A DNA stretch of 64,000 bases, from positions 1 through 64,000 of IMG/VR virus record IMGVR_UViG_3300005530_000025. The stretch is one strand, 5' to 3'. The DNA comes from a virus. The position numbers and the translations under genes are program-made. This document shows positions 15,294 through 23,363 of the stretch, in pieces. The notes beneath the pieces are model-generated. The model was not told the DNA's origin. It did no database searches and saw nothing but the letters and a program-made list of their open reading frames with translations. Within the stretch, counting starts at the first letter, position 1. Every line of letters starts with the position of its first letter.

Positions 15294-15370
15294 TGGCCTG
15301 CTCTGCCCGTTGAGCTACCGCACAGGAGCGACCTGAGCGGGCGGGATTCGAACCCGCATACCTGGCCTCG
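15294..15370 (-). tRNA. Candidate circularly permuted tRNA, 9-nt intervening sequence
   Basis: 3' half at 15370-15334 (AGGCC, T arm GCGGG TTCGAAT CCCGC, acceptor CCGCTCA), 9 nt, then 5' half at 15324-15294 (acceptor TGTGCGG, GCTC/GAGC D arm, GGCCA). Acceptor pairs 6 of 7, anticodon stem 4 of 5. It abuts tRNA-Pro(GGG) upstream and the next permuted pair downstream. Confidence 0.5.
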
Positions 15371-15444
15371 TCTGGATAGCAGGATTCGAACCTGCGGCCT
15401 CGTGCTCCCCGAGCACGCGCGCTGCCAAGCTGCGCCATATCCAG
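15371..15444 (-). tRNA. tRNA-Pro(GGG), C33 variant
   Basis: Stem CGTGC/GCACG, loop TCGGGGA with C at 33; perfect acceptor CTGGATA/TATCCAG. Confidence 0.87.
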
Positions 15445-15898
15445 ATGATGCGTGCCCTGGCGCCACCCCGGGAAGTCTGGGGACCGCTCCGGGTGTGGTG
15501 CCTGGGCTTCTGTCCCCGACCGGGCTATCCCAGTCCCGGTCAGGTTTCCTGGCGCCGCATCGCGCCTCGTCCTGGATGGTGCCGCCACTTCGGGCCGCAG
15601 TGCATCGCCCTGGTCGAGCTGCTCCGTGGACTTGACCACCAGGGCTGGCTCGTGCTCTGCGACCCTCCGCCAGGCCGGCCAAGGCCCGGTGCTCCCTGCC
15701 CCGCCCGGGGGGAGCACCCCTGGCTGGGTACCATGCCCCCAGGGACGCAGCCCGGGTGAGCAGGGACTAGCTCCGGGAGATCTCCCGAAGTGGCGGCACC
15801 ATCGTCAACGTCGCGCTCCCGGCCCGGTTAAGGACCAGGACTTTCCCCCGGTGGGCCCCTGGGGGTCGGGAGGCCGGCCCACGGCCTCACGCGACTGG
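15445..15898. other. Spacer in tRNA array, no certain gene
   Basis: 450 bases without a tRNA. A 104-codon plus-strand frame (15445-15759) has a mildly protein-like stretch (I-A-L-V-E-L-L-R-G-L) but no ribosome-binding site and starts at the edge of tRNA-Pro. I do not call it a gene. Confidence 0.4.
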
Positions 15899-15973
15899 TC
15901 GGGGTGGCGGGATTCGGACCCGCGGCCTCCCGCTCCCAAAGCGGGCGCTCTTGCCTGGCTGAGCTACACCCTG
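15899..15973 (-). tRNA. tRNA-Pro(TGG)
   Basis: Stem CCCGC/GCGGG, loop TTTGGGA; acceptor CAGGGTG/CACCCCG with one mismatch; T loop TCCGAAT. Confidence 0.9.
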
Positions 15974-16213
15974 TCAGGCCCCCCGGGGGGCCGGGTTGCC
16001 GCCCGGCCAGCTCCCTGAGTCGCCCTGGAGCCAGTCTCACGCACCGTGGCATCCGGGCGCGCTGGCTCCTGTCTCTGAAGTGGAGTGAGGGCGTTCCTGG
16101 CAGCTTGCTTCCGCGCAGGCGAGTGTGATTGCTCTCGGGGGTATTTATCCCCGTCTCCCATTGATCCGGCCGTGATCGCGGCCGGGGCGGTGATCAGCCG
16201 CCGCTCCCTCACG

Positions 16214-16286
16214 TGGACCATCCGGGAGTCGAACCCGGCGCCTCTCCCTTGCGAGGGGAGCGCTCTACCAGCTGAGCTAACGGCCC
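16214..16286 (-). tRNA. tRNA-Ala(CGC)
   Basis: Stem CTCCC/GGGAG, loop CTCGCAA; acceptor GGGCCGT/ATGGTCC with two G-T pairs; discriminator A. Confidence 0.9.
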
Positions 16287-16450
16287 TTGCGCGGGTGACC
16301 GGTCCCGCAGGCGTATCGCGTCTGGCATCCGGCTGGCAAGCCGGCCAGTGTCCGCCACTACCTGCGGCCGTGAGGGGGCAACCCTGCCTATGCCTGATCC
16401 CTCATTTATCTCGCTGCCGTCCCGGTGCCACCCGGGCCGGCGCGAGCCTG

Positions 16451-16524
16451 TGGAGCCTGCGGGAGTCGAACCCGCGACCTCTTGTCTGCCGAGCAAGTGC
16501 TCTACCGAGCTGAGCTAAGGCCCC
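16451..16524 (-). tRNA. tRNA-Ala(GGC), C33 variant
   Basis: Stem CTTGC/ACAAG (last pair C-A), loop TCGGCAG with C at 33; acceptor GGGGCCT/AGGCTCC. Confidence 0.85.
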
Positions 16525-16796
16525 GCGGCACCGATGTGCTGCCGCCACCCTGGCCGAGGCCAGGGCCGCCACCCCTGCGGTGCGATGCGATCCCGGCGGT
16601 CAGGCCGGGACGGCGGCGGCACGGTGCTTGCCACTGGCGCGGCCTGAGCCGCGCACTCGGCATCTTCGGGCGGCCGGGCCTCGGGTGGACGATTGGCATT
16701 CGTCCGGCCGGGCCGCCTCATGTTCACCGCTATTGAGCTGTCAATTTACGAGCCGGTTGCCCCGCCGCGGCTCTCGCCTTGGCCTGGGTGGCTGCG
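16525..16796. other. Spacer in tRNA array, no gene seen
   Basis: About 270 bases without a T arm or credible ORF; GC-rich short inverted repeats only. Confidence 0.4.
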
Positions 16797-16869
16797 CAGG
16801 GACCGTAGGAATTGAACCCACATTTCGCTCGGGTTGGAGCCGAGCCGCCTACCCTCTGGCTGATCCCCT
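16797..16869 (-). tRNA. tRNA-Trp(CCA)
   Basis: Stem GCTCGG/CCGAGC, loop CTCCAAC; acceptor AGGGGAT/GGTCCCT with one mismatch; discriminator G as for Trp. Confidence 0.92.
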
Positions 16870-17170
16870 CGGTGTTCAGTTGTCCCGGATATGACCGGAG
16901 CCGCCGGCAGGTCTCCCTGCGGGCGGCTCCTGGGTCCAGGTCCGGGTGGTCCTTACCCAGGGTGCCGCTGCTTCCCCTGCTCAGGCAGGCAGAAGACGAT
17001 GGCGTCATGCGCCATCGGCCAGGCTGCCAGCCTGGGTGAGGTATTGCTGCGGTACGTCATGGCTCCATGGTAGCTGCCCGGCGGGACGCGGGGCAAGGGT
17101 TTTATGAACTTTTCTTGCTAATGGCGCTGACCTGGGCCGGGATCCTCGCTAAGTGCCCCGGCCCGGTCTC
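16870..17170. other. Leader region of the tRNA array with promoter-like element
   Basis: No gene seen. At 17107-17131 the minus strand has ATTAGCAAGAAAAGTTC followed by ATAAAA, a weaker member of the shared promoter family that points into the array, so it is the likely start of the tRNA transcript. Confidence 0.5.
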
Positions 17171-17413
17171 TCAGACCGCCTGCGGGCCTGCCTGCCGCTC
17201 GTAGAACCGCTCGGGATCCTGGCCCAGCAGCGCCAGCACCTGGCTCTCCCGGTACCGGCGGTGGCCGCCCAGCGTCCGGATGGCAGTAAGCCGCCCGGAC
17301 TTCGCCCACCGGGTCACCGTCTTGGGGTCCACCCGGAACATCGAGGCGACCTCCTTGGGGGTGAGGAGCTTCTCGTCCCGGGCGGCCTCGGCCGCGGGCG
17401 ACAGCTGGTTCAT
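17171..17413 (-). CDS. BldC-like MerR-type DNA-binding protein
   Basis: 80 residues from ATG at 17413 with AGAAGGG upstream. The core L-L-T-P-K-E-V-A-S-M-F-R-V-D-P-K-T-V-T-R-W and L-G-G-H-R-R-Y is the winged helix-turn-helix of BldC, the Streptomyces regulator that delays entry into development. Length is near that of BldC itself. It stands alone upstream of the tRNA array and downstream of the putative origin. A phage copy could compete for host BldC operators or regulate phage promoters (inference). Confidence 0.85.
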   Translation of the reverse strand: MNQLSPAAEAARDEKLLTPKEVASMFRVDPKTVTRWAKSGRLTAIRTLGGHRRYRESQVLALLGQDPERFYERQAGPQAV

Positions 17414-17710
17414 GGGTGCACTGCCCTTCTCTGAACTGGAATGGACGAGTGCGGGCGGGGTGGCAATGATATGACCCTCCCGGTCCAGCCCAGAGGGTCA
17501 TTGCCCAGGGTGGCCGGGAAAGCCTGATCTTGTCCCCGTCTCGCTCTCCTGAGCGGGGCAGGAGAGCATGAGCCTGCCGGGTCAGGAGCTTCATCTGGTG
17601 CTGTTGATGTCCGGAGAGTCCGGTGAGCCAACAATATGGCAAGGAACCCTGTATCTCAACCTGGGACGGGCCGGGCATCGATCAGAAGACGCCCGGCACC
17701 CGGGCAAGGT
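17414..17710. other. Intergenic region with two small hairpins
   Basis: No gene supported. Contains GACCCTC/GAGGGTC (17473-17499) and TCTCCTG/CAGGAGA (17545-17565), either of which could be a terminator for the leftward gene at 17711. Confidence 0.4.
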
Positions 17711-17998
17711 TTACGTACCGGGCGGCGGACGGAAGCGACCGGGTCCGCGGATCTCTGGACGGGCAGGCGGCCCGGGCGGGACCGGGACAGGGTCATCGAT
17801 GTTCATCCAGCCGGGAACATCCCCTCCGGGGTAGTCCCCGGGGTAGTCCGGAAGCTGGCGGATCTCGACGCCCAGGACCCCGTCCGGGGTCTCGAACACC
17901 CTCGGCACCACGTACTCGGCCGAGACGCGGCCATCGGCATAGGTGAACCTGGCCACCGCGGTCCGGGGAACTGAGCCTAGATCGTACCTGCGTCCCAC
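17711..17998 (-). CDS. Hypothetical protein
   Basis: 95 residues, GTG start at 17998 with GGAGG nine bases upstream. Residues 10-50 form a beta-type domain (A-R-F-T-Y-A-D-G-R-V-S-A-E-Y); the C-terminal third is Pro/Gly-rich and ends R-P-P-P-G-T. It borders the GTGCAC-repeat region. Function unknown. Confidence 0.5.
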   Translation of the reverse strand: MGRRYDLGSVPRTAVARFTYADGRVSAEYVVPRVFETPDGVLGVEIRQLPDYPGDYPGGDVPGWMNIDDPVPVPPGPPARPEIRGPGRFRPPPGT

Positions 17999-18049
17999 CG
18001 GGGACTCCCTCCTGGAGTGATTGCAGCTCAGAAAACGGGTATATCGGGC

Positions 18050-18520
18050 CTGCCGTGCACATCAGGCCGGTCCCGTGCACATCGACGTGCACATTTTGTG
18101 CAGATCAGGTTTTCGAATACTGGCCTCTGATCAGGGATGTGTGCACATGTGCACATCGGAACGCGATTTTCGGGGTTTTTGCTCAGCGCCATGATCATCT
18201 TCCGGGAGGGGCCTCAGCCGGCCGCCCGCGTAGGGATCACACGTAGTAGTCATCTGATTACATGATCTTGGCTCGCGTGAGCAAACTCGCCAAAAACAGC
18301 GATTCGAACTGCACATGTGCACACATCCCAGGTCAGCGGCCTGTATTCGAAAACCGGATGTGCACACAAATGTGCACGGCGATGTGCACGCTCCTCGACA
18401 TGTGCACGGATCGGCCGCGAGGCACCCCCTAGTAACCTGTATACATTAGTTCATAAGTTCTTTAATTATTATTATAGACTCAAAAAGATTTTAATAGTTA
18501 GAAGTTAGTAGTTATAGGCC
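18050..18520. other. Candidate replication origin: GTGCAC repeats, inverted repeat, AT-rich tract
   Basis: Ten perfect GTGCAC palindromes lie between 18055 and 18407. Two arms of about 80 bp (18108-18188 and 18277-18355) are imperfect inverted repeats sharing GGTTTTCGAATAC, GGGATGTGTGCACATGTGCA and TTTGCTCA. They are followed by a roughly 85-bp tract (18431-18517) that is strikingly AT-rich for this genome. Repeats for initiator binding plus an AT-rich unwinding element is the classic origin layout; an operator or partition site is the alternative. Confidence 0.55.
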
Positions 18521-18610
18521 TTAACCGGGAATACCACGCACAACCGGACTAAGGGCCAAGTTACCCTCCAGTAACATGCACGCCGCCCTCCGGGCAGCCA
18601 TACTCCTCGC

Positions 18611-18970
18611 ATGGGCAGCACCCGATTCACCTTCCGGATGAACCCGGAGGCGTTCGAGGCACTGGACCCGCTGGCCGCCCAGGCGCTGGAAGGCGATCAG
18701 GTCCCGGTCCGGTGGGGAGCCGGGAACCAGGTGTCCGGGGCGCTGATCGAGCGGGTCGAGGTGTCGGCAGGCGAGTGCCTGGTGACCATGCTGATCGACG
18801 AGGAGCTGCCCGGGCCGGACGAGATGCTGGTGCCCTGCTGCGCCGAGGGAGCCTGCTGCTGCCCGGGGCGCGGTCCCTGCCGGTGCTCGCACCTCAGCCG
18901 ATCTTGCTCTCCAGTGCCCGCTGCCGCACCCGGGCAGCCCTTTCCTGATCCACGTCCCGGGCCTGCCTGA
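18611..18970 (+). CDS. Hypothetical protein with Cys-rich C terminus
   Basis: 119 residues. An ordinary alpha/beta N-terminal part (M-N-P-E-A-F-E-A-L-D) is followed by a Cys cluster (C-C-A-E-G-A-C-C-C-P-G and P-C-R-C-S-H) that may bind metal. The last 77 bases overlap the convergent gene at 18894. No ribosome-binding site is obvious. Function unknown. Confidence 0.45.
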   Translation: MGSTRFTFRMNPEAFEALDPLAAQALEGDQVPVRWGAGNQVSGALIERVEVSAGECLVTMLIDEELPGPDEMLVPCCAEGACCCPGRGPCRCSHLSRSCSPVPAAAPGQPFPDPRPGPA

Positions 18971-19550
18971 TCTGCTGGAGCGCCTCCCGGACCCGGGCCC
19001 GGATCAGGTCCTCCTGAAGCGGCCACGACGGGATGAAGTCAGCCCAGCCGCGCAGCGCCGCCCCGTCCACCGTCCGGTAGGTGCGCTCGACCAGCAGGAT
19101 GGTGATCCCGAACATCGTGATCTCGCCCGCCCCGGTGAGCATGCGCATCTCAACCCAGTAGCCGATGTCCAGGCCGTCGCCGGGCTGCCAGCTGGCCTCC
19201 AGGGCAACCCAGGTGCTCACCTGGTCCCGCATGTCGTGGGTGATCCCCATGCCCGGAGCATAGGCCGCGGGCGCCTGCTCTGCCCGCCTGGGCCGGGATT
19301 GCATACTACTGACCGGTAAGAACGAGACCCGCTCGATCTCGATCAGGCCGTCGCTCTCCCGCGACAGCAGCGCGTCCATGAAGCCCGCCGGGAACGCCCC
19401 GGCCGTGATGACCAGGATCACCTTCCCGCGCAGGCCGTTCAGGTGCCGGGGCTCCCAGATCCGGGTAGTGAACCGGGAGTCGATCCCCTCGCGCATGCAG
19501 TAGCGCTCGTGGTCCCGCCAGGTCGGGCAGGCGACAGGAGGGCCGGTCAC
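18894..19550 (-). CDS. Conserved hypothetical protein
   Basis: 218 residues, GTG start overlapping the upstream stop (GTGA). Central part beta-rich (K-V-I-L-V-I-T-A-G-A-F-P-A-G-F-M; I-T-M-F-G-I-T-I-L-L-V-E-R-T-Y-R), C-terminal 50 residues a charged helix, likely coiled coil. Not recognised. Coupled to the vWA gene group. Confidence 0.55.
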   Translation of the reverse strand: MTGPPVACPTWRDHERYCMREGIDSRFTTRIWEPRHLNGLRGKVILVITAGAFPAGFMDALLSRESDGLIEIERVSFLPVSSMQSRPRRAEQAPAAYAPGMGITHDMRDQVSTWVALEASWQPGDGLDIGYWVEMRMLTGAGEITMFGITILLVERTYRTVDGAALRGWADFIPSWPLQEDLIRARVREALQQIRQARDVDQERAARVRQRALESKIG

Positions 19551-19648
19551 AGCTTCTCCGCGGCGCGCTCCAGCCGGGCGAGGAGAGCCTCTACATCCGG
19601 ATCGCCCCAGAACTGCTCAGCGGAGATGCCAGGCTGATCATCGGTCAC
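19547..19648 (-). CDS. 33-residue acidic peptide gene
   Basis: GTG start at 19648 chosen for the GAAGGAG site seven bases upstream. The peptide is acidic then helical (A-L-L-A-R-L-E-R-A-A-E-K-L). Its stop overlaps the next start. A longer frame up to 19729 lacks a good site. Function unknown. Confidence 0.4.
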   Translation of the reverse strand: MTDDQPGISAEQFWGDPDVEALLARLERAAEKL

Positions 19649-19792
19649 CACAGGGCTCCTTCGGGAGGAGATGGTCAGTTCCGGGGGAGTCCAGAGCGAC
19701 ATGATCTTGCCACGCCGCCTGCATGGCAAGGAAAATACCAGGAGCCCCGCGGCCTTGTGTCGCAGGCTGCGGGGCTCTTACCGGCCAGTAGC

Positions 19793-20074
19793 TCAGCGGG
19801 CGGGCGGATGCCAGTGGTGCAGGCTCTCGGAGTGCCTTCCGTCGGCCAGGGCCTGCATGTAGGCCTGCTCGACATGCTCGGGCATCGGGTCCGGGTGCAT
19901 CAGCCGGATCCCGTCGGAGCTGTTCCACCGGTAATGCTCCAGTGAGGCCCAGTCCCGCTCGGCCAGCCGCTCATCCAGCCAGCGGCGCTCAGCTCGCCGG
20001 TCCCAGCGGCCGGCCAGCCACCATGCGATGGCGAAGCCGGCCGCCAGGGACCCGACGATGATCAGCCTGGTCAC
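19793..20074 (-). CDS. Membrane-anchored hypothetical protein
   Basis: 93 residues, GTG start overlapping the vWA gene's stop. An N-terminal membrane anchor (I-I-V-G-S-L-A-A-G-F-A-I-A-W-W-L) is followed by an Arg/Trp-rich cytoplasmic part (R-W-D-R-R-A-E-R-R-W-L-D-E-R-L). Coupled to the vWA protein, so they may act together. Confidence 0.55.
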   Translation of the reverse strand: MTRLIIVGSLAAGFAIAWWLAGRWDRRAERRWLDERLAERDWASLEHYRWNSSDGIRLMHPDPMPEHVEQAYMQALADGRHSESLHHWHPPAR

Positions 20075-21099
20075 TTCAGGATCAGCGCCGTGGTCCCGCC
20101 GATCATCTTGCGGTTCACCGAGGTGGACTGGATGAAGATCCTCGTGCCCGGCTGCGTGGTCGGGGAGACCTTCGCGTCGAACTCGGGCAGGCCCAGGAGC
20201 TGGCGCGCGGCCGGGCCGGTGTAGACCGCCCCGTCGGAGCTGGTCTGCACCATCACGTCCTTGTAGTTCTGGATCGTGACCGGCTTGGTCAGCTGGTAGA
20301 AGACTGAGCCCTTGCGGTACGGGCGGCCGGTGACCAGCGCGGCGAACTCGTTGACCGGCATGTCGTAGGGCACGTCGGCCAGGTCGTAGCGGATGTGCGG
20401 CAGCGGGTCCAGCGCCGCCGCCGCGGCCTGGGGCGTGACCTGGGCCACGGTGAAGATGCTCCGGCTGCCGCGCACGCCGCGGGTCCGGGCCTCCATGAAA
20501 TCCTGGGAGACCTGGCGGATCTTGGTGCCGACCTCGCGGAAGCCGTGCTCGCTAGTCGTGTCCCACTTGTCGATGTTCCCGGCCGGGAAGCCGCACTTCT
20601 TGGCGTAGGTGACGCCCATCGAGTCGGGAACGAAGGCGGCCACCGTCCAGTGATCCGGCAGGCCGGTAATGCGCCGCTCCAGGTCCAGGGCGCAGAACCG
20701 GCGCGAGGTGTTCTCCTGGCCGTCGGTGATGACGAAGACCACGAAGGAATGCTCGCCGTAGCGCTCGGGCGTCTCGGCCAGCTCGTCGATCGCCTGGTGG
20801 GCCGCGTCGATGAGCGGGGTCATGGCCACGGGCCGGTACCGGCCGGAGATCGACGGCCGGCGGAGTGCGTCCATGTCGTAGAACAGGCAGCGGACGCCGT
20901 CGCTGGAGTCGAAGGTGTAGACCGTGATCCGGGTCTCCTGGCTCATCTCCTCGGACCGGACGGCCATGTCGGCCACGAAGTTGTCCACCACCTGGACGAC
21001 GGCGCGCTGGTGGCGCCGCATCGAGGAGGACTGGTCCACGACCAGCACGAAGTGGTTGATGCGGTTGGCCGGCTCGGCGGCCTGATCTCGCCCGTACAT
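20071..21099 (-). CDS. vWA-domain protein
   Basis: 342 residues, GGGAGGG before the ATG. Residues 17-220 are a von Willebrand factor A domain: F-V-L-V-V-D-Q-S-S-S-M gives the D-x-S-x-S metal site, T-P-L-I-D-A the second metal ligand, and V-F-V-I-T-D-G-Q-E-N the third. The C-terminal 120 residues are beta-rich and unassigned. vWA proteins mediate metal-dependent protein binding; in phages they occur in head or tellurite/AAA-type modules. It has its own transcription unit, bounded by the hairpin at 21170. Confidence 0.75.
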   Translation of the reverse strand: MYGRDQAAEPANRINHFVLVVDQSSSMRRHQRAVVQVVDNFVADMAVRSEEMSQETRITVYTFDSSDGVRCLFYDMDALRRPSISGRYRPVAMTPLIDAAHQAIDELAETPERYGEHSFVVFVITDGQENTSRRFCALDLERRITGLPDHWTVAAFVPDSMGVTYAKKCGFPAGNIDKWDTTSEHGFREVGTKIRQVSQDFMEARTRGVRGSRSIFTVAQVTPQAAAAALDPLPHIRYDLADVPYDMPVNEFAALVTGRPYRKGSVFYQLTKPVTIQNYKDVMVQTSSDGAVYTGPAARQLLGLPEFDAKVSPTTQPGTRIFIQSTSVNRKMIGGTTALILK

Positions 21100-21169
21100 G
21101 GACCCTCCCGGGAGTCTGGGTTATCAAGATAAATTGTATCGAGAGGGTCTGACATTCCCGGGCATGACA

Positions 21170-21207
21170 GAGGGCCCGCAGCCAACCCCGGAAGGCCGCG
21201 GGCCCTC
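21170..21207. terminator. Hairpin terminator between vWA and wHTH genes
   Basis: Perfect 10-bp stem GAGGGCCCGC/GCGGGCCCTC with an 18-nt loop, just after the stop of the 72-residue gene at 21223. Likely ends the leftward head transcript. Confidence 0.65.
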
Positions 21208-21222
21208 GCACCCCTTCTGTGC

Positions 21223-21441
21223 TCAGGTTGCGCGCAGCTCGTAGCGATCGGTCCCCCCGTTGCCCGTGTGCTGGACGCAGGAGATCCGGTTCCGGCGCAG
21301 CAGGCCATGAAACGCCACCTGAGCCTGGCTGCGGCTGAGCCCGGTCCCGGACGCCGCCTCGCGCAGCCGGAAGGGACCCGTTCCGCGCTGGCGCATCCAG
21401 GTGAGCAGCCGGTCCTCGCTGGTCGGGTCTTCAGGAGCCAC
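21223..21441 (-). CDS. Small winged-helix DNA-binding protein
   Basis: 72 residues, GTG start with GCGGAGG upstream. E-D-R-L-L-T-W-M-R-Q-R-G, then L-R-E-A-A-S-G-T-G-L-S-R-S-Q-A-Q-V-A-F-H-G-L-L and a short wing (G-T-D-R-Y-E-L) fit a single wHTH domain. It follows the capsid gene after a terminator and precedes another, so it is separately expressed. Likely transcription regulator. Confidence 0.6.
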   Translation of the reverse strand: MAPEDPTSEDRLLTWMRQRGTGPFRLREAASGTGLSRSQAQVAFHGLLRRNRISCVQHTGNGGTDRYELRAT

Positions 21442-21495
21442 GACAGGAACCTCCGCTTACGGAAGGGCCGGGTTTTTATGCGGCACGGGAAAGCC

Positions 21496-21527
21496 GAACA
21501 CGCCCCCACCGGAGCGAGAGCGTGTTC
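21496..21527. terminator. Hairpin after the capsid gene
   Basis: Perfect 8-bp stem GAACACGC/GCGTGTTC with a 16-nt loop, about 20 bases past the capsid stop on the minus strand. Fits a partial terminator for a highly expressed gene. Confidence 0.6.
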
Positions 21528-21548
21528 GAAAACTGCTTCTGACCTGCG

Positions 21549-22577
21549 TCAACTCTTCGTGATCGACGCCAAGCCCCTCGGATTCAGGATGTTCATGGCC
21601 ACCATCTCGTCGAAGACCCAGCCCTTCCAGAATGCCTCGACGTTGTGGTTCTCCTCGACATCCAGGGAGTACAGGATGGGGAAGACGCCCAGGAAGTTGG
21701 GCTCGGGGGCCAGGAAGATCTTCGCCTGCGGGACGATGATCGAGCGCTGGATCTGGAACTCACCGAAGCTGGTGATGGTCTCGCCCGCAACCACCCGGTC
21801 CTTGAAGGCCCAGCCGGTCTGGTTGATGTCCCACCGGAACATGTCCCGGTAGTCGAACGGGTTGATCAGGATCCGCGCCGACGGCAGCTCGTGCAGGTCG
21901 GTCATCGCCACGGCCGAGTACAGCGAGCCCGGGGTCAGGTAGCCCGACGCCTCGGTGATGTTGTGGTTGGGGGTGACCACGTGGTCGGGCCGGGTGGCGT
22001 AGTCGGTGATCGCCGCCTGGAGGAGCACCAGCAGCCGGGCGTCCTCCTGCTTCAGGATCGCCTGCTTGGTCTCGTCCTGGGCCTGCTCGACCGCGTTGAT
22101 CCGCAGGTAGAACAGGTCCTCCTTGCGGATGGCCGGCCGGCTCGCGATCCGGAAGAACCGCACCGGGATGCGCTTGCCCTCGAACGGGGTCACGCGGACC
22201 TCGCCCTCGGTGCCGCTCAGGATGTAGGCCTGGCCCAGGTCGTCCCACACGTCGTACTCGACTGGCGTGCCCGGCGTGACCGGGTCCTCGACCAGCACGT
22301 TCCGGACGATGCCCTGGTAGCGCAGCTTCAGCTGGATGGGGCCGACCATCCCGACGCCGAGACGGCGGAAGCCGTGCATCTCGTCGGAGAGGATGAGCGC
22401 CATCTTGCGGACCTTGGCCTCGCGCGTGAGCCCTACGCCGTTCGTCCGAGACCGGCGGGCCTCGATCTGGGCGACGTAGTCATCGCTCTTGCGGGAGGCC
22501 ACTCGCGGACGCAGGCCGCCGCCTTGCGGCGCCAGCGCCAGCTGCCCGCCAGCCGAAACGGTGGCCAGCTCGTTCAT
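21549..22577 (-). CDS. Major capsid protein candidate (HK97-like)
   Basis: 342 residues with a strong AGGAAAGGAA site. Mixed alpha/beta sequence without membrane or enzyme motifs, few Cys, and a well-ordered C-terminal half (I-F-L-A-P-E-P-N-F-L-G-V-F-P-I-L-Y; V-E-A-F-W-K-G-W-V-F-D-E-M-V-A). Position right after the protease-scaffold and decoration genes, its own ribosome-binding site and a downstream hairpin all fit the major head protein. The length is normal for a mature HK97-fold subunit. The fold was not tested. Confidence 0.7.
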   Translation of the reverse strand: MNELATVSAGGQLALAPQGGGLRPRVASRKSDDYVAQIEARRSRTNGVGLTREAKVRKMALILSDEMHGFRRLGVGMVGPIQLKLRYQGIVRNVLVEDPVTPGTPVEYDVWDDLGQAYILSGTEGEVRVTPFEGKRIPVRFFRIASRPAIRKEDLFYLRINAVEQAQDETKQAILKQEDARLLVLLQAAITDYATRPDHVVTPNHNITEASGYLTPGSLYSAVAMTDLHELPSARILINPFDYRDMFRWDINQTGWAFKDRVVAGETITSFGEFQIQRSIIVPQAKIFLAPEPNFLGVFPILYSLDVEENHNVEAFWKGWVFDEMVAMNILNPRGLASITKS

Positions 22578-22634
22578 CTGGGTTCCTTTCCTGCGTCCGT
22601 CTGAGGACTCTTGACTACGCCCGGGCGGGCGGCG

Positions 22635-23252
22635 TCAGACCTTGAGCGCGGTCAGCTCGGCCGCGGTGAAGGCCGGCAGGCCGCCGATGGTGATCTTGGT
22701 GGCGCTGTTGACCTTCAGCAGCCGGGCGACCGGCGACGAGACCGTGGTGCCGGACGAGTAAGGCACGAGCATCCCCTGGTTGGACCCCGCGGTGGACACG
22801 CCCACCAGCGCCGAGCCCGAGCCGTCGGAAGGATCGGTCCAGGTCGCGGTGGCGTCGAAGGCGGGCGCCAGGATCTCGAACTCGGCATCCGGGGTCAGCA
22901 CCCACACCGCGAAGGCATTGATGCCGGCGTACAGCAGCTCGTCGATGCCGTCTCCGCCCACGTAGAGGGCGCCCAGGCCGTAGATCGGGACAGTGGCAGC
23001 GGTCACGTCCGACCCGGCATTGCCCGTGTGAGCAGAGCCGGTCATCGTCTTGCCGCCCATCTGGACGCTGTTGGCCCCCGCCAGGGTCACCAGGTCGCCA
23101 CCCGAGCGGATGAAGCCCATGCCCGGCCAGATCGGCACGGCACGAGTCCAGGCCGGGTCGAGGAAGCAGGGCTTGGGAGTGGCCTGCGTCCAGGCGTACA
23201 GCGGCCGGATCGTCCGCTTGACGTAGTCATTGCTCAGGTACGTGCGGATCAC
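22635..23252 (-). CDS. Head decoration protein candidate
   Basis: 205 residues, GTG start with GGAGAAG upstream. Gly/Ala/Thr/Val-rich beta protein (A-T-W-T-D-P-S-D-G-S-G; V-N-S-A-T-K-I-T-I) with a distinct aromatic N-terminal arm. Located between scaffold and capsid genes, where HK97-type phages encode decoration or stabilising proteins. Assignment from position and composition. Confidence 0.55.
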   Translation of the reverse strand: MIRTYLSNDYVKRTIRPLYAWTQATPKPCFLDPAWTRAVPIWPGMGFIRSGGDLVTLAGANSVQMGGKTMTGSAHTGNAGSDVTAATVPIYGLGALYVGGDGIDELLYAGINAFAVWVLTPDAEFEILAPAFDATATWTDPSDGSGSALVGVSTAGSNQGMLVPYSSGTTVSSPVARLLKVNSATKITIGGLPAFTAAELTALKV

Positions 23253-23363
23253 GGCGTCTTCTCCGTCTCTCGTTCCGGACCGGGCTGCTGACCGGCCCCC
23301 CTGCTACTCCTTCTGGGGGCCAGAGGGCCGGAAGGCTTCATCGGGTCGTATTCGTGTTCGGGG

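Noticed and set aside
15445-15759. 104-codon plus-strand ORF in the tRNA array
   Set aside because: Some protein-like stretches, but it starts at the edge of tRNA-Pro with no ribosome-binding site and no neighbours on that strand.
18317-18508. Short ORF across the GTGCAC repeats
   Set aside because: Cys/His content comes from the GTGCAC repeats themselves and the end from the AT-rich tract; no start signal.
18050-18520. CRISPR-like array
   Set aside because: The repeats are only 6-14 bp, irregularly spaced and palindromic, with no unique spacers and no cas genes.
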